Assembly: GCA_003576695.1 (NCBI GenBank)
Contig: QOZQ01000006.1
Span: 248,001-312,000, forward strand
Reading direction: 5' to 3'
Source of the DNA: Taklimakanibacter lacteus
Lineage (GTDB): Bacteria > Pseudomonadota > Alphaproteobacteria > Rhizobiales > Aestuariivirgaceae
Length of the DNA: 64,000 bases
Shown: one piece after another, positions 54,565 to 63,929 of the stretch
Position numbering within the stretch: the stretch's first letter is position 1
Layout: each line of letters starts with the position of its first letter
Translations under genes and position numbers: made by a program
The notes under the pieces: generated by a model
Told to the model about the DNA's origin: nothing
What the model saw: the letters and a program-made list of their open reading frames with translations, nothing else
The model's database searches: none

Positions 54565-55403
54565 CCCGCAAAGCCTGTGTCATTGGCTGGCCGATCAGCC
54601 ATTCCCGCTCCCCCATCATCCATGGCTACTGGTTGAAGCGCTATGGCATCGAGGGATCTTACGAGCGCCTTCCGGTCAAGCCTGAGGACCTCTCCGGCTT
54701 TCTTGCCCGGCTGCGCGGCAACGGCTTTGTCGGATGCAACGTCACCTTGCCGCATAAGGAAGCCGCTTTCCGCGTTGTCCGCACCGCCGATGCGGCGACG
54801 AAAAAACTCGGCGTCGTCAATACGGTGTTCGAGCGCGACGGCGAGCTCTGGGGCACCAGCACGGACGGCGAGGGTTTCATCGCCAGCCTCAGGAACGACC
54901 TGCCGGACTGGCAGGTCAAGGGCAGGACCGTCGTGATCCTCGGCGCCGGCGGTGCCACGCGTGCCATCGTCGGCGCCCTGGTCGATGAAGGTGCCGAGCG
55001 TATCCTGATCGCCAACCGCACGCATGCCCGGGCGGAGGAATTGCAGCGCGATTTCGGTCCGCGCATCGAGCCCAGGGACTGGACGGAAGCGCCTCGGCTT
55101 CTCGGCGCCGCGGATCTGCTCGTCAACACGACATCGCTCGGCATGACGGCACAGCCGCCTCTTGATATCGACCTGGCGCACCTGCCCGCTTCCGCGGTCG
55201 TCACCGACATTGTCTATACGCCGCTCGAAACCGACCTGCTGAAGCGTGCCAAGGCGCGCGGCAATCCGACGGTGCCCGGTCTCGGCATGCTGTTGCACCA
55301 GGCGGTGCGCGGTTTCGAATTGTGGTTCGGCACCCGCCCGCAGGTGACGCCTGAGCTCTATGATCTCGTCGCTGCCGATATCGATCCGGGCTATCGGCGA
55401 TGA
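54561..55403 (+). CDS. aroE: Shikimate dehydrogenase
   Basis: Reduces 3-dehydroshikimate with NADPH in aromatic amino acid synthesis. The 280 residues show the substrate site SHSRSPIIHGYWL and GCNVTLPHKEAAF (catalytic Lys), NTV, the Rossmann motif VILGAGGATRAIVGAL and NTTSLGM. Overlaps of 4 bases with maf and coaE. Confidence 0.95.
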   Translation: MTRKACVIGWPISHSRSPIIHGYWLKRYGIEGSYERLPVKPEDLSGFLARLRGNGFVGCNVTLPHKEAAFRVVRTADAATKKLGVVNTVFERDGELWGTSTDGEGFIASLRNDLPDWQVKGRTVVILGAGGATRAIVGALVDEGAERILIANRTHARAEELQRDFGPRIEPRDWTEAPRLLGAADLLVNTTSLGMTAQPPLDIDLAHLPASAVVTDIVYTPLETDLLKRAKARGNPTVPGLGMLLHQAVRGFELWFGTRPQVTPELYDLVAADIDPGYRR

Positions 55404-55999
55404 TCGTCCTGGGGCTCACCGGCTCGATCGGCATGGGCAAGACCGAGACCGCGCGTATGTTCGCCGAACTGGGCGTCCCGGTTTCCGATTCAGACGCGAT
55501 CGTGCACCAGCTCTACGAGGCTGGCGGCGCTGCCGTGGCGCCGGTGGCCGAAGCTTTTCCGAATGTCGTCAGCGCCGGCCGCGTCGATCGCCGGAAGCTC
55601 GGCCTTCATCTCGGTGCCCATCCGGCCGACTTTGCCAGGCTCGAGAAGATCGTCCATCCGCTGGTGCGCGCCGAGCAGGCGAGGTTCCTGGCCGAGGCCC
55701 GCAAGCGCAACGCGCCGGTCGTGGTGCTCGATATTCCTCTCCTGTTCGAGACCGGGCGCGACCGCGATGTCGACAGGATCGTCGTCGTCTCCGCGCCCGC
55801 CGATGTCCAGCGCCGTCGCGTCCTTGCCCGCCCGGGCATGAGCGAGGCGAAATTCGCTGCCATCCTGGCGCGCCAGCTTCCCGATGCTGAGAAACGCGCC
55901 CGCGCCGATTTCATTGTGGATAGCCACAAGGGATTTGATCACGCCCGCCGCCAGGTCGCGGCTATAATCGCCGCACTTACCACAGGTGATTCGGCTTAA
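55400..55999 (+). CDS. coaE: Dephospho-CoA kinase
   Basis: Last step of coenzyme A synthesis. The 199 residues begin with the P-loop GLTGSIGMGKTETARMF, then VSDSDAIVHQLYEAGG, the family DIPLLFETGRD and RPGMSEAKFAAILARQ. Start overlaps aroE by 4 bases; dnaQ follows after 3 bases. Confidence 0.95.
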   Translation: MIVLGLTGSIGMGKTETARMFAELGVPVSDSDAIVHQLYEAGGAAVAPVAEAFPNVVSAGRVDRRKLGLHLGAHPADFARLEKIVHPLVRAEQARFLAEARKRNAPVVVLDIPLLFETGRDRDVDRIVVVSAPADVQRRRVLARPGMSEAKFAAILARQLPDAEKRARADFIVDSHKGFDHARRQVAAIIAALTTGDSA

Positions 56000-56002
56000 G
56001 CG

Positions 56003-56695
56003 ATGCGCGAGATCGTTCTCGATACCGAGACAACCGGAATTGATCACGCCAAGGGCCATCGCGTCGTCGAGATCGGTGCGGTCGAGCTCGTCAACCACAT
56101 TCCGAGCGGCAAGACCTTCCATTACTACATCGACCCCGAGCGCGACATGCCGTCCGACGCCGAAGCCATTCACGGCCTGTCGACCAAATTCCTGAAGGGC
56201 AAGCCGGTGTTCTCGGCGGTCGCGCAGGAATTCATCGCCTTCATCGGCGATGCGAGCCTCGTCATCCACAATGCCGCCTTCGATGTCGGCTTCCTCAATG
56301 CCGAATTCGCCCGCATCAATGCGCCGGCAATCCTGCCCGAGCGCGTCGTCGACACGCTGATGCTGGCGCGCCAGAAGCATCCGATGGGCCCCAACAGCCT
56401 CGATGCTCTGTGCAAGCGCTATGGCATCGACAATTCGAAGCGCGAGAAGCATGGCGCGCTGCTCGATTCCGAATTGCTGGCCGATGTCTATCTGGAGCTC
56501 ATTGGCGGGCGCCAGTCGGCATTGTCGCTTTCGGCCATCACGGTTGCCACGCGCGCCGCTGTGGCCCCTTCTGGTCTCGTGAAACCGCGGACCCATCCGC
56601 TCGCCAGCCGCCTCACCGAAGCGGAGATTGTGGCTCACAAGGCGCTCGTCGCCGAACTTGGCGACAAGGCTCTCTGGAACGAGTTGTTGAACTAG
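56003..56695 (+). CDS. dnaQ: DNA polymerase III epsilon subunit
   Basis: Proofreading 3'-5' exonuclease. The 230 residues carry Exo I DTETTGID, Exo II NAAFDVGFLNAEF and Exo III with HGALLDSELLADVYLEL; the C-terminal tail would bind the alpha subunit. It starts 3 bases after coaE and ends at a palindromic repeat. Its place beside oriC is common in this class. Confidence 0.95.
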   Translation: MREIVLDTETTGIDHAKGHRVVEIGAVELVNHIPSGKTFHYYIDPERDMPSDAEAIHGLSTKFLKGKPVFSAVAQEFIAFIGDASLVIHNAAFDVGFLNAEFARINAPAILPERVVDTLMLARQKHPMGPNSLDALCKRYGIDNSKREKHGALLDSELLADVYLELIGGRQSALSLSAITVATRAAVAPSGLVKPRTHPLASRLTEAEIVAHKALVAELGDKALWNELLN

Positions 56696-56845
56696 AATTA
56701 CCCTCCCCCTTGCGGGAGGGTCGACGCGCAGCGTCGGGGTGGGGGTCGGGTGCTCTCTCAAATTGTTCCGTGAAAGGATGATCCGGCTGTCGCTTGGCCG
56801 ACCCCCCACCCCTAACCCCTCCCCACAAGGGGGAGGGGAATGGAG
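56696..56845. repeat. Palindromic repeats between dnaQ and secB
   Basis: First copy 56696-56735 is an inverted near-identical copy of the element at 658-700. A second, facing element at about 56802-56841 has CCCCACCCCTAACCCCTCCC ... AAGGGGGAGGGG. The genes are convergent, so the pair may act as terminator. Confidence 0.75.
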
Positions 56846-56878
56846 TGCGGAACTTTCTGGGAGAAACTTTGAGGTGGA

Positions 56879-57448
56879 TCAAGCCGTGGCCTGCGCCTGC
56901 GCGGCCATGCGCTTCTGATACATGCCGGCGAAGTCGATCGGGTCCAGCATCAGGGGCGGGAAGCCGCCATTGCGCGTAGCATCGCCGAGGATCTGGCGTG
57001 CGAAGGGGAAGAGCATGCGCGGGCATTCGATGAGCACCGCCGGATGCAGCATGTTCTGTGGAAAGTTCTCCAGCCGGAAGACGCCGGCATAGAGAATCTC
57101 GGCGGCGAAGACGATCTTGCTTTCCGATGTCGCCTTGGCGTCGATATGGAGCTCGACCTCGAAATCATTGGGCGCCAGGTTGCGCGCATTCACATTGATC
57201 GAGATGTTGATCTCGGGCTGCGCCTTCTGCGGCGCGAGCGAAGCCGGCGCATGCGGGTTCTCGAAGCTCAGATCTTTCAGATACTGGCCAAGTATGCGCA
57301 TCGAGGGCTGCGCGCCGGGCTGCGGCGCCGGGGCGTTGATGTCGGGCGCGACATTGGCCGCAGCGGGCGGGGGAGCATCCTCGGAGCTGCCGCCATTGGT
57401 TGTCTTGGCGGCCGTCTTCTTCGGCGCTGGCTTGCTGGTCTTGGCCAT
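56879..57448 (-). CDS. secB: Protein-export chaperone SecB
   Basis: Tetrameric chaperone that hands unfolded precursors to SecA. The 189 residues have an Ala/Pro/Lys-rich N-terminal extension of about 50 residues, then the SecB core: ILGQYLKDLSFENPHAP, INVNARNLAPNDFEVELHIDA, EILYAGVFRLENFPQNMLHPAVLIECPRMLFPFARQIL. ATG 57448 is used. The N-terminal extension is longer than in E. coli (155 residues), as is usual in this class. Confidence 0.93.
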   Translation of the reverse strand: MAKTSKPAPKKTAAKTTNGGSSEDAPPPAAANVAPDINAPAPQPGAQPSMRILGQYLKDLSFENPHAPASLAPQKAQPEINISINVNARNLAPNDFEVELHIDAKATSESKIVFAAEILYAGVFRLENFPQNMLHPAVLIECPRMLFPFARQILGDATRNGGFPPLMLDPIDFAGMYQKRMAAQAQATA

Positions 57449-57530
57449 CAATCTCTGCCTTTCATCAAAAATGCGTGACCCGCCTATCATGAATGGCTGA
57501 TGTGCCGCAAGCTTCCAGGCGATGCGTGAT

Positions 57531-57980
57531 CTATCGCGTCCAGGGCGAGTCTTCGTCCTTTTCCCGGGGCGGCAGGCGATCCTCATGGATCTCGACCGCC
57601 TCGCCGTCGATCACCACCGCGCCGCGGCGCGCCGTCGGCTGGTGCATCCGCTTGCCGACGATCCGGCGCATGAAGGGAAGCAGCAGAACCAGGGCCGCCA
57701 CATCGGACAGGAGCCCCGGCAGGATGAACAGGATGCCGGCAAGCACGCCCAGAAGGCCGCCAATGGCCATGTCGGGCCCGACCTGGCCGGTCTGGCTGGC
57801 GCGGCGCAGCTCGGACAGGGATTTGAGGCCGGCATGGCGGATGGTGAGGCCCCCGGCGATGAAGCCCGCCAGCACGGCAAAGATGGGGAACCAGGCGCCG
57901 AACCACTGGCCGGTCTTGACCAGGAGGAAAAGCTCCAGGAGGCCGAGCGCAAAAAGGACAAAAAATATGGTTCTGATCAC
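57531..57980 (-). CDS. fxsA: FxsA family membrane protein
   Basis: A 149-residue inner-membrane protein with FxsA pattern: a first helix IRTIFFVLFALGLLELFLLVKTG, a second near WFPIFAVLAGFIAGG, and the GLLGVLAGILFILPGLLSDVAALVLLLP stretch. Start GTG 57980 fits homologues; a TTG at 58010 gives a longer alternative. E. coli FxsA lessens F exclusion of phage T7; its role here is unknown. It is divergent from the Tim44-like gene. Confidence 0.85.
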   Translation of the reverse strand: MIRTIFFVLFALGLLELFLLVKTGQWFGAWFPIFAVLAGFIAGGLTIRHAGLKSLSELRRASQTGQVGPDMAIGGLLGVLAGILFILPGLLSDVAALVLLLPFMRRIVGKRMHQPTARRGAVVIDGEAVEIHEDRLPPREKDEDSPWTR

Positions 57981-58095
57981 CTGAAACCTGTAGGAAATTG
58001 AGCCGGGCAACGGCCTTTGGACCCGGCCCCGGTCCTCCTATATAAGGGGGTGGAGACCCGGACTTCAATTTGGTCAGACGGAAAGACCCGCAGAA

Positions 58096-58812
58096 ATGAT
58101 GAATCAGGCCTTTGACCCGCTCAATTTGCTGATCCTCGCGATCGCAGTGGTGGTCATTCTGCGCCTGCGTTCGGTGCTCGGAAAGCGGACCGGCAATGAA
58201 CGTCCGCCGCTTGATCCCTATGCCGCCCAGCGCCGCGCCGAAAAGCCGCAATCGAACGGCAATGTGATCAATCTGCCGCAGCGCGACAATGCGCCCGAAA
58301 ATACCGGCCTGGAGAAACCGGCCGAGCCGGTATGGACCGGCTACGCCGAAGCCGATTCCAGCGTCGCCAAGGGGCTCGAGAAGATTGCCGGCGCCGACGG
58401 CCAGTTCTCCGCCCGCGGCTTCATCGATGGCGCCAAGGTCGCCTATGAGATGGTGGTCACCGCTTTCGCGCAGGGTGATCGCCAGTCGCTCAAGAACCTG
58501 CTGTCGCGCGATGTGTATGAAGGCTTTGCCAAGGCGATCGATGAGCGCGAGCGCGCCGGCAACGTGCTCGAATCGCGCTTCGTCGGCATCGACAAGGCGG
58601 ATTTCACCGCCGCCGATCTGAAGGGCAAGCGCGCCAGCATCACGGTGCGGTTCATTGCCGAATTCATCTCGGCGACGCTCAACAAGGCGGGCGAGGTCAT
58701 CGAAGGCGACAACAAGCAGGTGCGCGAGATCACCGATGTGTGGACCTTCGAGCGCGACACCGGCTCGCGCGATCCCAACTGGAAACTGGTGGCGACGGAC
58801 GAGCCGGGTTAA
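58096..58812 (+). CDS. Tim44-like (TimA) domain protein
   Basis: A 238-residue protein with one N-terminal membrane helix (about 8-24) and a C-terminal Tim44-like domain (ARGFIDGAKVAYEMVVTAFAQGDRQSLKNLLSRDVYEGF, ending WTFERDTGSRDPNWKLVAT). It is the bacterial relative of the mitochondrial import subunit Tim44, typical of alphaproteobacteria. It lies between divergent fxsA/secB and mltA, a context kept in this class and suggestive of an envelope role. Confidence 0.9.
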   Translation: MMNQAFDPLNLLILAIAVVVILRLRSVLGKRTGNERPPLDPYAAQRRAEKPQSNGNVINLPQRDNAPENTGLEKPAEPVWTGYAEADSSVAKGLEKIAGADGQFSARGFIDGAKVAYEMVVTAFAQGDRQSLKNLLSRDVYEGFAKAIDERERAGNVLESRFVGIDKADFTAADLKGKRASITVRFIAEFISATLNKAGEVIEGDNKQVREITDVWTFERDTGSRDPNWKLVATDEPG

Positions 58813-58827
58813 GTCCGGTTCAGGCCC

Positions 58828-60006
58828 ATGCGCCTCGATAAGACAGCGATATGCCGGCTCTTGAGTTTGGCTCTGCTTGCGGTCATGTCATCTTTCATGA
58901 GCGCTCAAGCCCGCCCGATTCTCGAACCGACGGCTTTCGTGGATATTGCCGGCTGGAATGGCGCCGACCATCACGCGGCACTCGCCACCTTCCGCCGCTC
59001 CTGCGCCGAGATCGAGGACACGGGCCACGCTTTCGCCCGCAAGGTCGTCTTCGGCGGCACTCGCCGCGACTGGCTGGCCATTTGCGAGCGCCTGAAATCC
59101 GCCGAGGATCCCCGTGCATTCTTCGAAGCCGCCTTCACACCCCTGATCGTGCGCGATCCGGCGCGGCCCGATGGTTTGTTCACCGGCTATTACGAGCCCG
59201 AGGCCGAGGGCAGCCTGAAACCCGGCGGTGGCTACAAGGTGCCGCTTTACGCCAAGCCTGCCGATCTCGTCGCCTTCGATGCGAAGACCGCGAGGCGTCT
59301 GGGCCTTGCCTATGGCCGCGTCGTCGACGGCAAGGCCCAGGCCTATTTCACCCGCCGCGAGATCGAGGATGGCGCGCTCGAGGGCCGGGGCCTCGAGCTG
59401 GTCTGGCTCAAGGATTGGGCCGATGCCTTCTTCATCCAGGTCCAGGGCTCGGGCCGGGTACGCCTGCCCGACGGCCGGGTGATCAGGCTGGCCTATGCCG
59501 GCAAGACCGGCCAGCCCTATACCGGCATTGGCGGCGTCCTGGTCGAGCGCGGCATTCTCACCCGCGACGACATGTCGATGCAGGCGATCCGCGCCTGGAT
59601 GCACAAGAACCCCAGGGACGGCCGGGCGCTCATGTGGGAGAACAAGTCCTTCGTGTTCTTTCGCGAGGTGACGGTCGATGATCCGGCACTCGGTCCGCCC
59701 GGCGCCCAGAAGGTTGCGCTGACGCCGCTCCACTCGCTTGCCATCGACCGTTCGTTGTGGATGTTCGGCACGCCGATCTGGCTCGATACCGAGGCGCCGA
59801 AAGGCAAGAGCGGCACGCTTGTGCCGTTCCGCAGCCTGATGGTGGCGCAGGACACCGGCACCGCCATCAAGGGCCATGCGCGGGGCGATGTCTTCTGGGG
59901 CGCGGGCGAGGAAGCGGCCCTGACCGCCGGCCATATGAAGAGCCCCGGCCGCATGATCGTGCTCCTGCCCAAGCCATTGGCGAAGCGTCTGCTCAAGCGA
60001 CAATGA
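58828..60006 (+). CDS. mltA: Membrane-bound lytic murein transglycosylase A
   Basis: Cleaves peptidoglycan glycan strands to 1,6-anhydro products. The 392 residues have a signal peptide (about 1-28), the MltA barrel with LFTGYYEPEAEGSL and FFIQVQGSGRVRLPDG, and the 3D domain near the end with AQDTGTAIKGHARGDVFWG carrying the catalytic aspartates. No lipobox is seen, so it may be periplasmic rather than lipid-anchored. It overlaps smr by 4 bases. Confidence 0.93.
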   Translation: MRLDKTAICRLLSLALLAVMSSFMSAQARPILEPTAFVDIAGWNGADHHAALATFRRSCAEIEDTGHAFARKVVFGGTRRDWLAICERLKSAEDPRAFFEAAFTPLIVRDPARPDGLFTGYYEPEAEGSLKPGGGYKVPLYAKPADLVAFDAKTARRLGLAYGRVVDGKAQAYFTRREIEDGALEGRGLELVWLKDWADAFFIQVQGSGRVRLPDGRVIRLAYAGKTGQPYTGIGGVLVERGILTRDDMSMQAIRAWMHKNPRDGRALMWENKSFVFFREVTVDDPALGPPGAQKVALTPLHSLAIDRSLWMFGTPIWLDTEAPKGKSGTLVPFRSLMVAQDTGTAIKGHARGDVFWGAGEEAALTAGHMKSPGRMIVLLPKPLAKRLLKRQ

Positions 60007-60578
60007 CCCGCAAGCTCCCGACCGATTTCGCTCTGTGGGAGGATGTCGCCCGGACCGTCAAGCCGCTCCATAAGAGCAAGGCGAGGAGGAAGCCGCCGGC
60101 AAAAGCGGAAGCGCCGCCGCCCGCGGCAAAGGCGCCGGCGCCGGGCAAGCCCATCGTCCGGCCTCCCGTCATTCGTCACGACCCGCCGCCGATCACCGGC
60201 CTCGACCGCCGCAGCGAGAGGCGCATGACCCGCGGCGATGTCGAGATCGAGGCGCGCATCGATCTGCATGGCACCGGCATCGAGCGCTCGCGCGAAAGGC
60301 TGTTGAATTTCCTAACCTCGTCCCGCGCCGAAGGCCTGCGCCTGGTGCTGGTGATCACCGGCAAGGGCGCCTCGCCTTTCAGCCGCCACACGCTGCATGG
60401 CAAGGGTCACTATCACGCGCCCGAGCGCCAGGGCCGCTTGCGCCAGCTGGCGCCCGAATGGTTTCACGAAAGCGCGTTCCGCGCCCATATTGCGGGCTTC
60501 CAGCCGGCCCATCCGCGTCATGGCGGCGGTGGCGCCTTCTATGTGAAACTGCGCAAGCGCGAGAGGCGGGCCGGATGA
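60003..60578 (+). CDS. Smr domain protein
   Basis: A 191-residue protein with a Pro/Lys/Ala-rich first third and a C-terminal Smr (MutS2-like) domain: ARIDLHGTGIERSRERLLNFL, LRLVLVITGKGA and GGGGAFYVKLRK. Smr domains often act as endonucleases on DNA or RNA; the D-L-H and T-G-K-G motifs are intact. It overlaps mltA and the next XRE gene by 4 bases each, so the three are translationally linked. Confidence 0.9.
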   Translation: MTRKLPTDFALWEDVARTVKPLHKSKARRKPPAKAEAPPPAAKAPAPGKPIVRPPVIRHDPPPITGLDRRSERRMTRGDVEIEARIDLHGTGIERSRERLLNFLTSSRAEGLRLVLVITGKGASPFSRHTLHGKGHYHAPERQGRLRQLAPEWFHESAFRAHIAGFQPAHPRHGGGGAFYVKLRKRERRAG

Positions 60579-60943
60579 CGCCTTTCGGCGAGCGCATGCG
60601 CAAGATGCGCGCCGAGCGCGGTGTCACACTCAAGGAGATGGCCGCCGAGATCGGTGTGTCGAGCGCCTATCTCTCGGCACTCGAGCATGGCAAGCGCGGC
60701 CGCCCCGGCTGGCATCTGCTCCAGCGCATCATCAGCTATTTCAACATCATCTGGGACGAGGCGGAAGATGTCGTGCGCCTCGCCCGCATCTCGCATCCGC
60801 GCGTCGTCATCGACACGTCGGGCCTCGAGCCGCAGGCGACCGAGCTCGCCAATCGCCTGGCCGACGACATTTCCGGCCTCGATGCGAAAGAGCTCGGTGA
60901 GTTGCTCGCCGTCCTGAATCGGAAGAAACAGAAGAAGCGGTAA
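60575..60943 (+). CDS. XRE family transcriptional regulator
   Basis: A 122-residue protein with a Cro/CI-type helix-turn-helix at about 5-60 (MRKMRAERGVTLKEMAAEIGVSSAYLSALEHGKRG). The remainder is helical, ending in a basic KKQKKR tail. ATG overlaps smr by 4 bases. This small regulator after smr is a recurrent neighbour in Hyphomicrobiales; its target is unknown. Confidence 0.88.
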   Translation: MTPFGERMRKMRAERGVTLKEMAAEIGVSSAYLSALEHGKRGRPGWHLLQRIISYFNIIWDEAEDVVRLARISHPRVVIDTSGLEPQATELANRLADDISGLDAKELGELLAVLNRKKQKKR

Positions 60944-60972
60944 TCCTCTCTCCCCCTGTGGGGGTGAGGGGA

Positions 60973-62277
60973 TCAGAGAATAAACTTCGACAGATCGGTA
61001 TTGCGCGCCAGGTCGCCGAGATTCTTCTCGACGAAGGCCTTGTCGACCATGACCGTCTCGCCCGAGCGGTCGGTCGCCGAGAAGCTCACATCGTCGAGCA
61101 CGCGCTCCATTACCGTTTGCAGGCGCCTGGCGCCGATGTTCTCGATCGCCGAATTGATCTCGGCGGCGATATCGGCCAGCGCGTCGATGCCGTCATCGCT
61201 GAAATCGAGCGTGACGCCTTCGGTCTGGAGCAGCGCCTTGTATTGCTTGATGAGGCTTGCTTCCGGCTCGGTGAGGATGCGGCGGAAATCATCGCGGGTC
61301 AGCGCCCTGAGCTCGACCCTGATCGGCAGGCGGCCCTGCAATTCGGGCAGGAGGTCGGACGGCTTGGCGATATGGAAGGCGCCCGATGCGATGAACAATA
61401 TGTGGTCGGTCTTGACCGGCCCGTATTTGGTCGAGACGGTGGTGCCCTCGATGAGCGGCAGGAGGTCGCGCTGCACGCCCTCGCGGCTCACATCGGCGCC
61501 CTGGCGCTCCGAGCGGGCGCAGATCTTGTCGACCTCGTCGAGGAACACGATGCCGTTGTTCTCGGTGACATTGATCGCTTCCTGGGTGATCTGGTCCTGG
61601 TCGAGCAGCTTGTCGCTCTCTTCCGCCAGCAGCACCTCATGGCTCGCTTTCACCGACATGCGCTTGGGCTTGAGGCGATGGCCGAAGGCCTTGCCCAGCA
61701 TGTCGGAGAGATTGATCACGCTGGCCGAGCCGCCAGGCATGCCGGGGATATCGAAGCTCGGCACGCTGGGCGAGTCCATGACCTGGACCTCGATCTCCTT
61801 GGTATCGAGCTCGCCGGTGCGCAATTTCTTGCGGAAGCTGTCGCGCGTCGCTTCCGATGAATTGACGCCGACCAGGGCATCGAGCACGCGGTTCTCGGCA
61901 TTGATATGGGCCTGCGCCTCCACATCCTTGCGCCGCGCCGTCTTCACCATGCCGATCGCCGCTTCCAGGAGGTCGCGGATCATCTGCTCGACATCGCGCC
62001 CGACATAGCCGACCTCGGTGAATTTCGTCGCCTCGACCTTGATGAAGGGCGCATTGGCGAGCTTGGCGAGGCGGCGCGCAATCTCGGTCTTGCCGACGCC
62101 GGTCGGCCCGATCATCAGGATGTTCTTGGGCATCACCTCTTCGCGCAACGGACCTTCCAGCTGCTTGCGCCGCCAGCGGTTGCGCAGCGCGATGGCGACC
62201 GCGCGCTTGGCGTCCTTCTGGCCAACGATATGGCGGTCGAGCTCGGAAACGATTTCGCGGGGAGAAAAGTCGGTCAT
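60973..62277 (-). CDS. hslU: HslU ATPase subunit of the HslVU protease
   Basis: AAA+ unfoldase that feeds proteins to HslV. The 434 residues carry Walker [16 protein letters not shown], the pore motif [18 protein letters not shown], an intermediate I domain, Walker [12 protein letters not shown] and sensor 2 near [13 protein letters not shown]; the C-terminus FIL docks into HslV. A DUF2157 gene lies between it and hslV, 12 bases upstream. Confidence 0.96.
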   Translation of the reverse strand: MTDFSPREIVSELDRHIVGQKDAKRAVAIALRNRWRRKQLEGPLREEVMPKNILMIGPTGVGKTEIARRLAKLANAPFIKVEATKFTEVGYVGRDVEQMIRDLLEAAIGMVKTARRKDVEAQAHINAENRVLDALVGVNSSEATRDSFRKKLRTGELDTKEIEVQVMDSPSVPSFDIPGMPGGSASVINLSDMLGKAFGHRLKPKRMSVKASHEVLLAEESDKLLDQDQITQEAINVTENNGIVFLDEVDKICARSERQGADVSREGVQRDLLPLIEGTTVSTKYGPVKTDHILFIASGAFHIAKPSDLLPELQGRLPIRVELRALTRDDFRRILTEPEASLIKQYKALLQTEGVTLDFSDDGIDALADIAAEINSAIENIGARRLQTVMERVLDDVSFSATDRSGETVMVDKAFVEKNLGDLARNTDLSKFIL

Positions 62278-62289
62278 GGATTACTCAAA

Positions 62290-63390
62290 TCAGGTTCTGA
62301 CAACAGGCAAATGCTGGGCGATCGGAGAGGGCACGAATTGCATCACGGCACGCCGCGCCCGATGCCATCCGACGCCGAGCAGGATGACGCTCGTGCCGAG
62401 GAGCAGGAGTGTGATCCATCGGGCATTTTGCTCGCCTCCGAGCTCGGTGAAAGTAAAAAGCATGGCGCCGCCAAGATAAGCGAGCGAAGAAACCAGGAGT
62501 GCGCGCCGATCAATGATCAGGGCAGCCAGCGCAAAGAGCACGACGACGGCGATGGTCAGGAAGCTTGTTTGTGCCGTCATATCAGCGCCCGAAGAAATCA
62601 TGCCCGCGATGGGATGAACGATCAGGGGAGCGGCAATCAGAGTCAGCCAGAAACCGCAATCGGAGCGCCGGGTGATACGCTCACGATCGGACATATCGTA
62701 CCGCTGCGCCGCTGCCAGCGTAGCGAGCCCCGCGAACAGGAACAGACCATAGGTGGCTGCATCGGAGACGTAGCCAAAAAGTCGGGCATAGCCGGCAACG
62801 AGGGTCACCACACAACTGCCGGCGAGAAGAAGGAGGGCGAAAGGCAGCCGGAAGCGGAGATAGAAGAGAACCGCGGCAAGGCCTCCTGCGATGCCTGGAA
62901 TCAGCAGACTTTGCGGAAAGCCAGTCCATGCACGCTCATAACTCACGGCCATGATGAGGCTATGAATATAATATGCCAGTCCCGGGACGATGAAGAGAGC
63001 AAGGACAATGCTCGGCAAGGTGAGCTTGAGCTTGCGGGTCAGATATTCGGCGAGTGCCCACATTACGACGATGAAAAAGAGCGTAAGTGTTGCGAAATAG
63101 ATGCCCATCGCCGCGTTCCTTCCCAGATACGGCACGACCGGGCCGAGAAGGGTCTCCGCCAAGGCAACGAACATCGGCGTGGCAAACATGATTCCGGCGG
63201 CAAGTAGCACGACGCCCAGCGCGATGAAGAACTCGTTGAAGTTCTTCATGAACACGAAGCGCTCGTCGCCCAGCGCGTGGACATGCCGGGCCTGCCGCCG
63301 CTTCTCTGGCAGGCTTGCGAGCGCAAGCGATTGCTGCTCGGTGATGATGCCGCTCTTCACGGCCTCATCGAGATCGGCGCGCGTCAGCAT
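62290..63390 (-). CDS. DUF2157 domain membrane protein
   Basis: A 366-residue inner-membrane protein with about ten hydrophobic helices. The N-terminal helical region ([26 protein letters not shown]) matches the DUF2157 opening, a predicted cytosolic handle before the membrane part. ATG 63390 was chosen on that ground; the start overlaps the hslV stop by 7 bases. It sits inside the hslV-hslU pair, which is uncommon. Function unknown. Codon choice is less GC-biased than in hslU. Confidence 0.83.
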   Translation of the reverse strand: MLTRADLDEAVKSGIITEQQSLALASLPEKRRQARHVHALGDERFVFMKNFNEFFIALGVVLLAAGIMFATPMFVALAETLLGPVVPYLGRNAAMGIYFATLTLFFIVVMWALAEYLTRKLKLTLPSIVLALFIVPGLAYYIHSLIMAVSYERAWTGFPQSLLIPGIAGGLAAVLFYLRFRLPFALLLLAGSCVVTLVAGYARLFGYVSDAATYGLFLFAGLATLAAAQRYDMSDRERITRRSDCGFWLTLIAAPLIVHPIAGMISSGADMTAQTSFLTIAVVVLFALAALIIDRRALLVSSLAYLGGAMLFTFTELGGEQNARWITLLLLGTSVILLGVGWHRARRAVMQFVPSPIAQHLPVVRT

Positions 63391-63929
63391 TCGAGACTTT
63401 CGACGATCACATTGTTGTTGGTGTAGACGCAAATCTCGGCGGCGATCCCCATCGCCTTGCGGGCGATGGCTTCCGCCTCCATGTCCATGTCGATCAAAGC
63501 GCGCGCCGCGGCGAGGGCGTAATTGCCGCCCGAGCCGATGCCGATCAGGCTGCGCTCGGGCTCGAGCACGTCGCCCGTGCCGGTGAGCACCAGACTCACC
63601 TGCTTGTCGGCCACGATCATCATGGCCTCGAGCCGTCTCAGATAGCGGTCGGTGCGCCAGTCCTTGGCGAGCTCGACGCAGGCGCGGGTGAGCTGGAGCG
63701 GATATTGCTCGAGCTTGGCCTCGAGCCGCTCGAACAGGGTCATGGCATCGGCGGTGGCCCCGGCAAAGCCCGAAATGACCGCTCCGCCGGCCAGCGGGCG
63801 CACCTTGCGGGCATTGGACTTGATCACGGTCTGGCCGATGGAAACCTGGCCATCGCCGGCGATCACCACCTTGTTGCCCTTGCGGAGGGAAAGGATGGTC
63901 GTGCCGTGCCACTGCTGGGGGTTGCTCAT
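63384..63929 (-). CDS. hslV: HslV peptidase subunit of the HslVU protease
   Basis: Proteasome-like threonine peptidase. The 181 residues have the maturation site [11 protein letters not shown] where the second Thr region becomes the N-terminal nucleophile, [41 protein letters not shown] and [15 protein letters not shown]. Length is normal. Upstream (63930-64000) only a short leader is visible before the window ends. Confidence 0.96.
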   Translation of the reverse strand: MSNPQQWHGTTILSLRKGNKVVIAGDGQVSIGQTVIKSNARKVRPLAGGAVISGFAGATADAMTLFERLEAKLEQYPLQLTRACVELAKDWRTDRYLRRLEAMMIVADKQVSLVLTGTGDVLEPERSLIGIGSGGNYALAAARALIDMDMEAEAIARKAMGIAAEICVYTNNNVIVESLEC

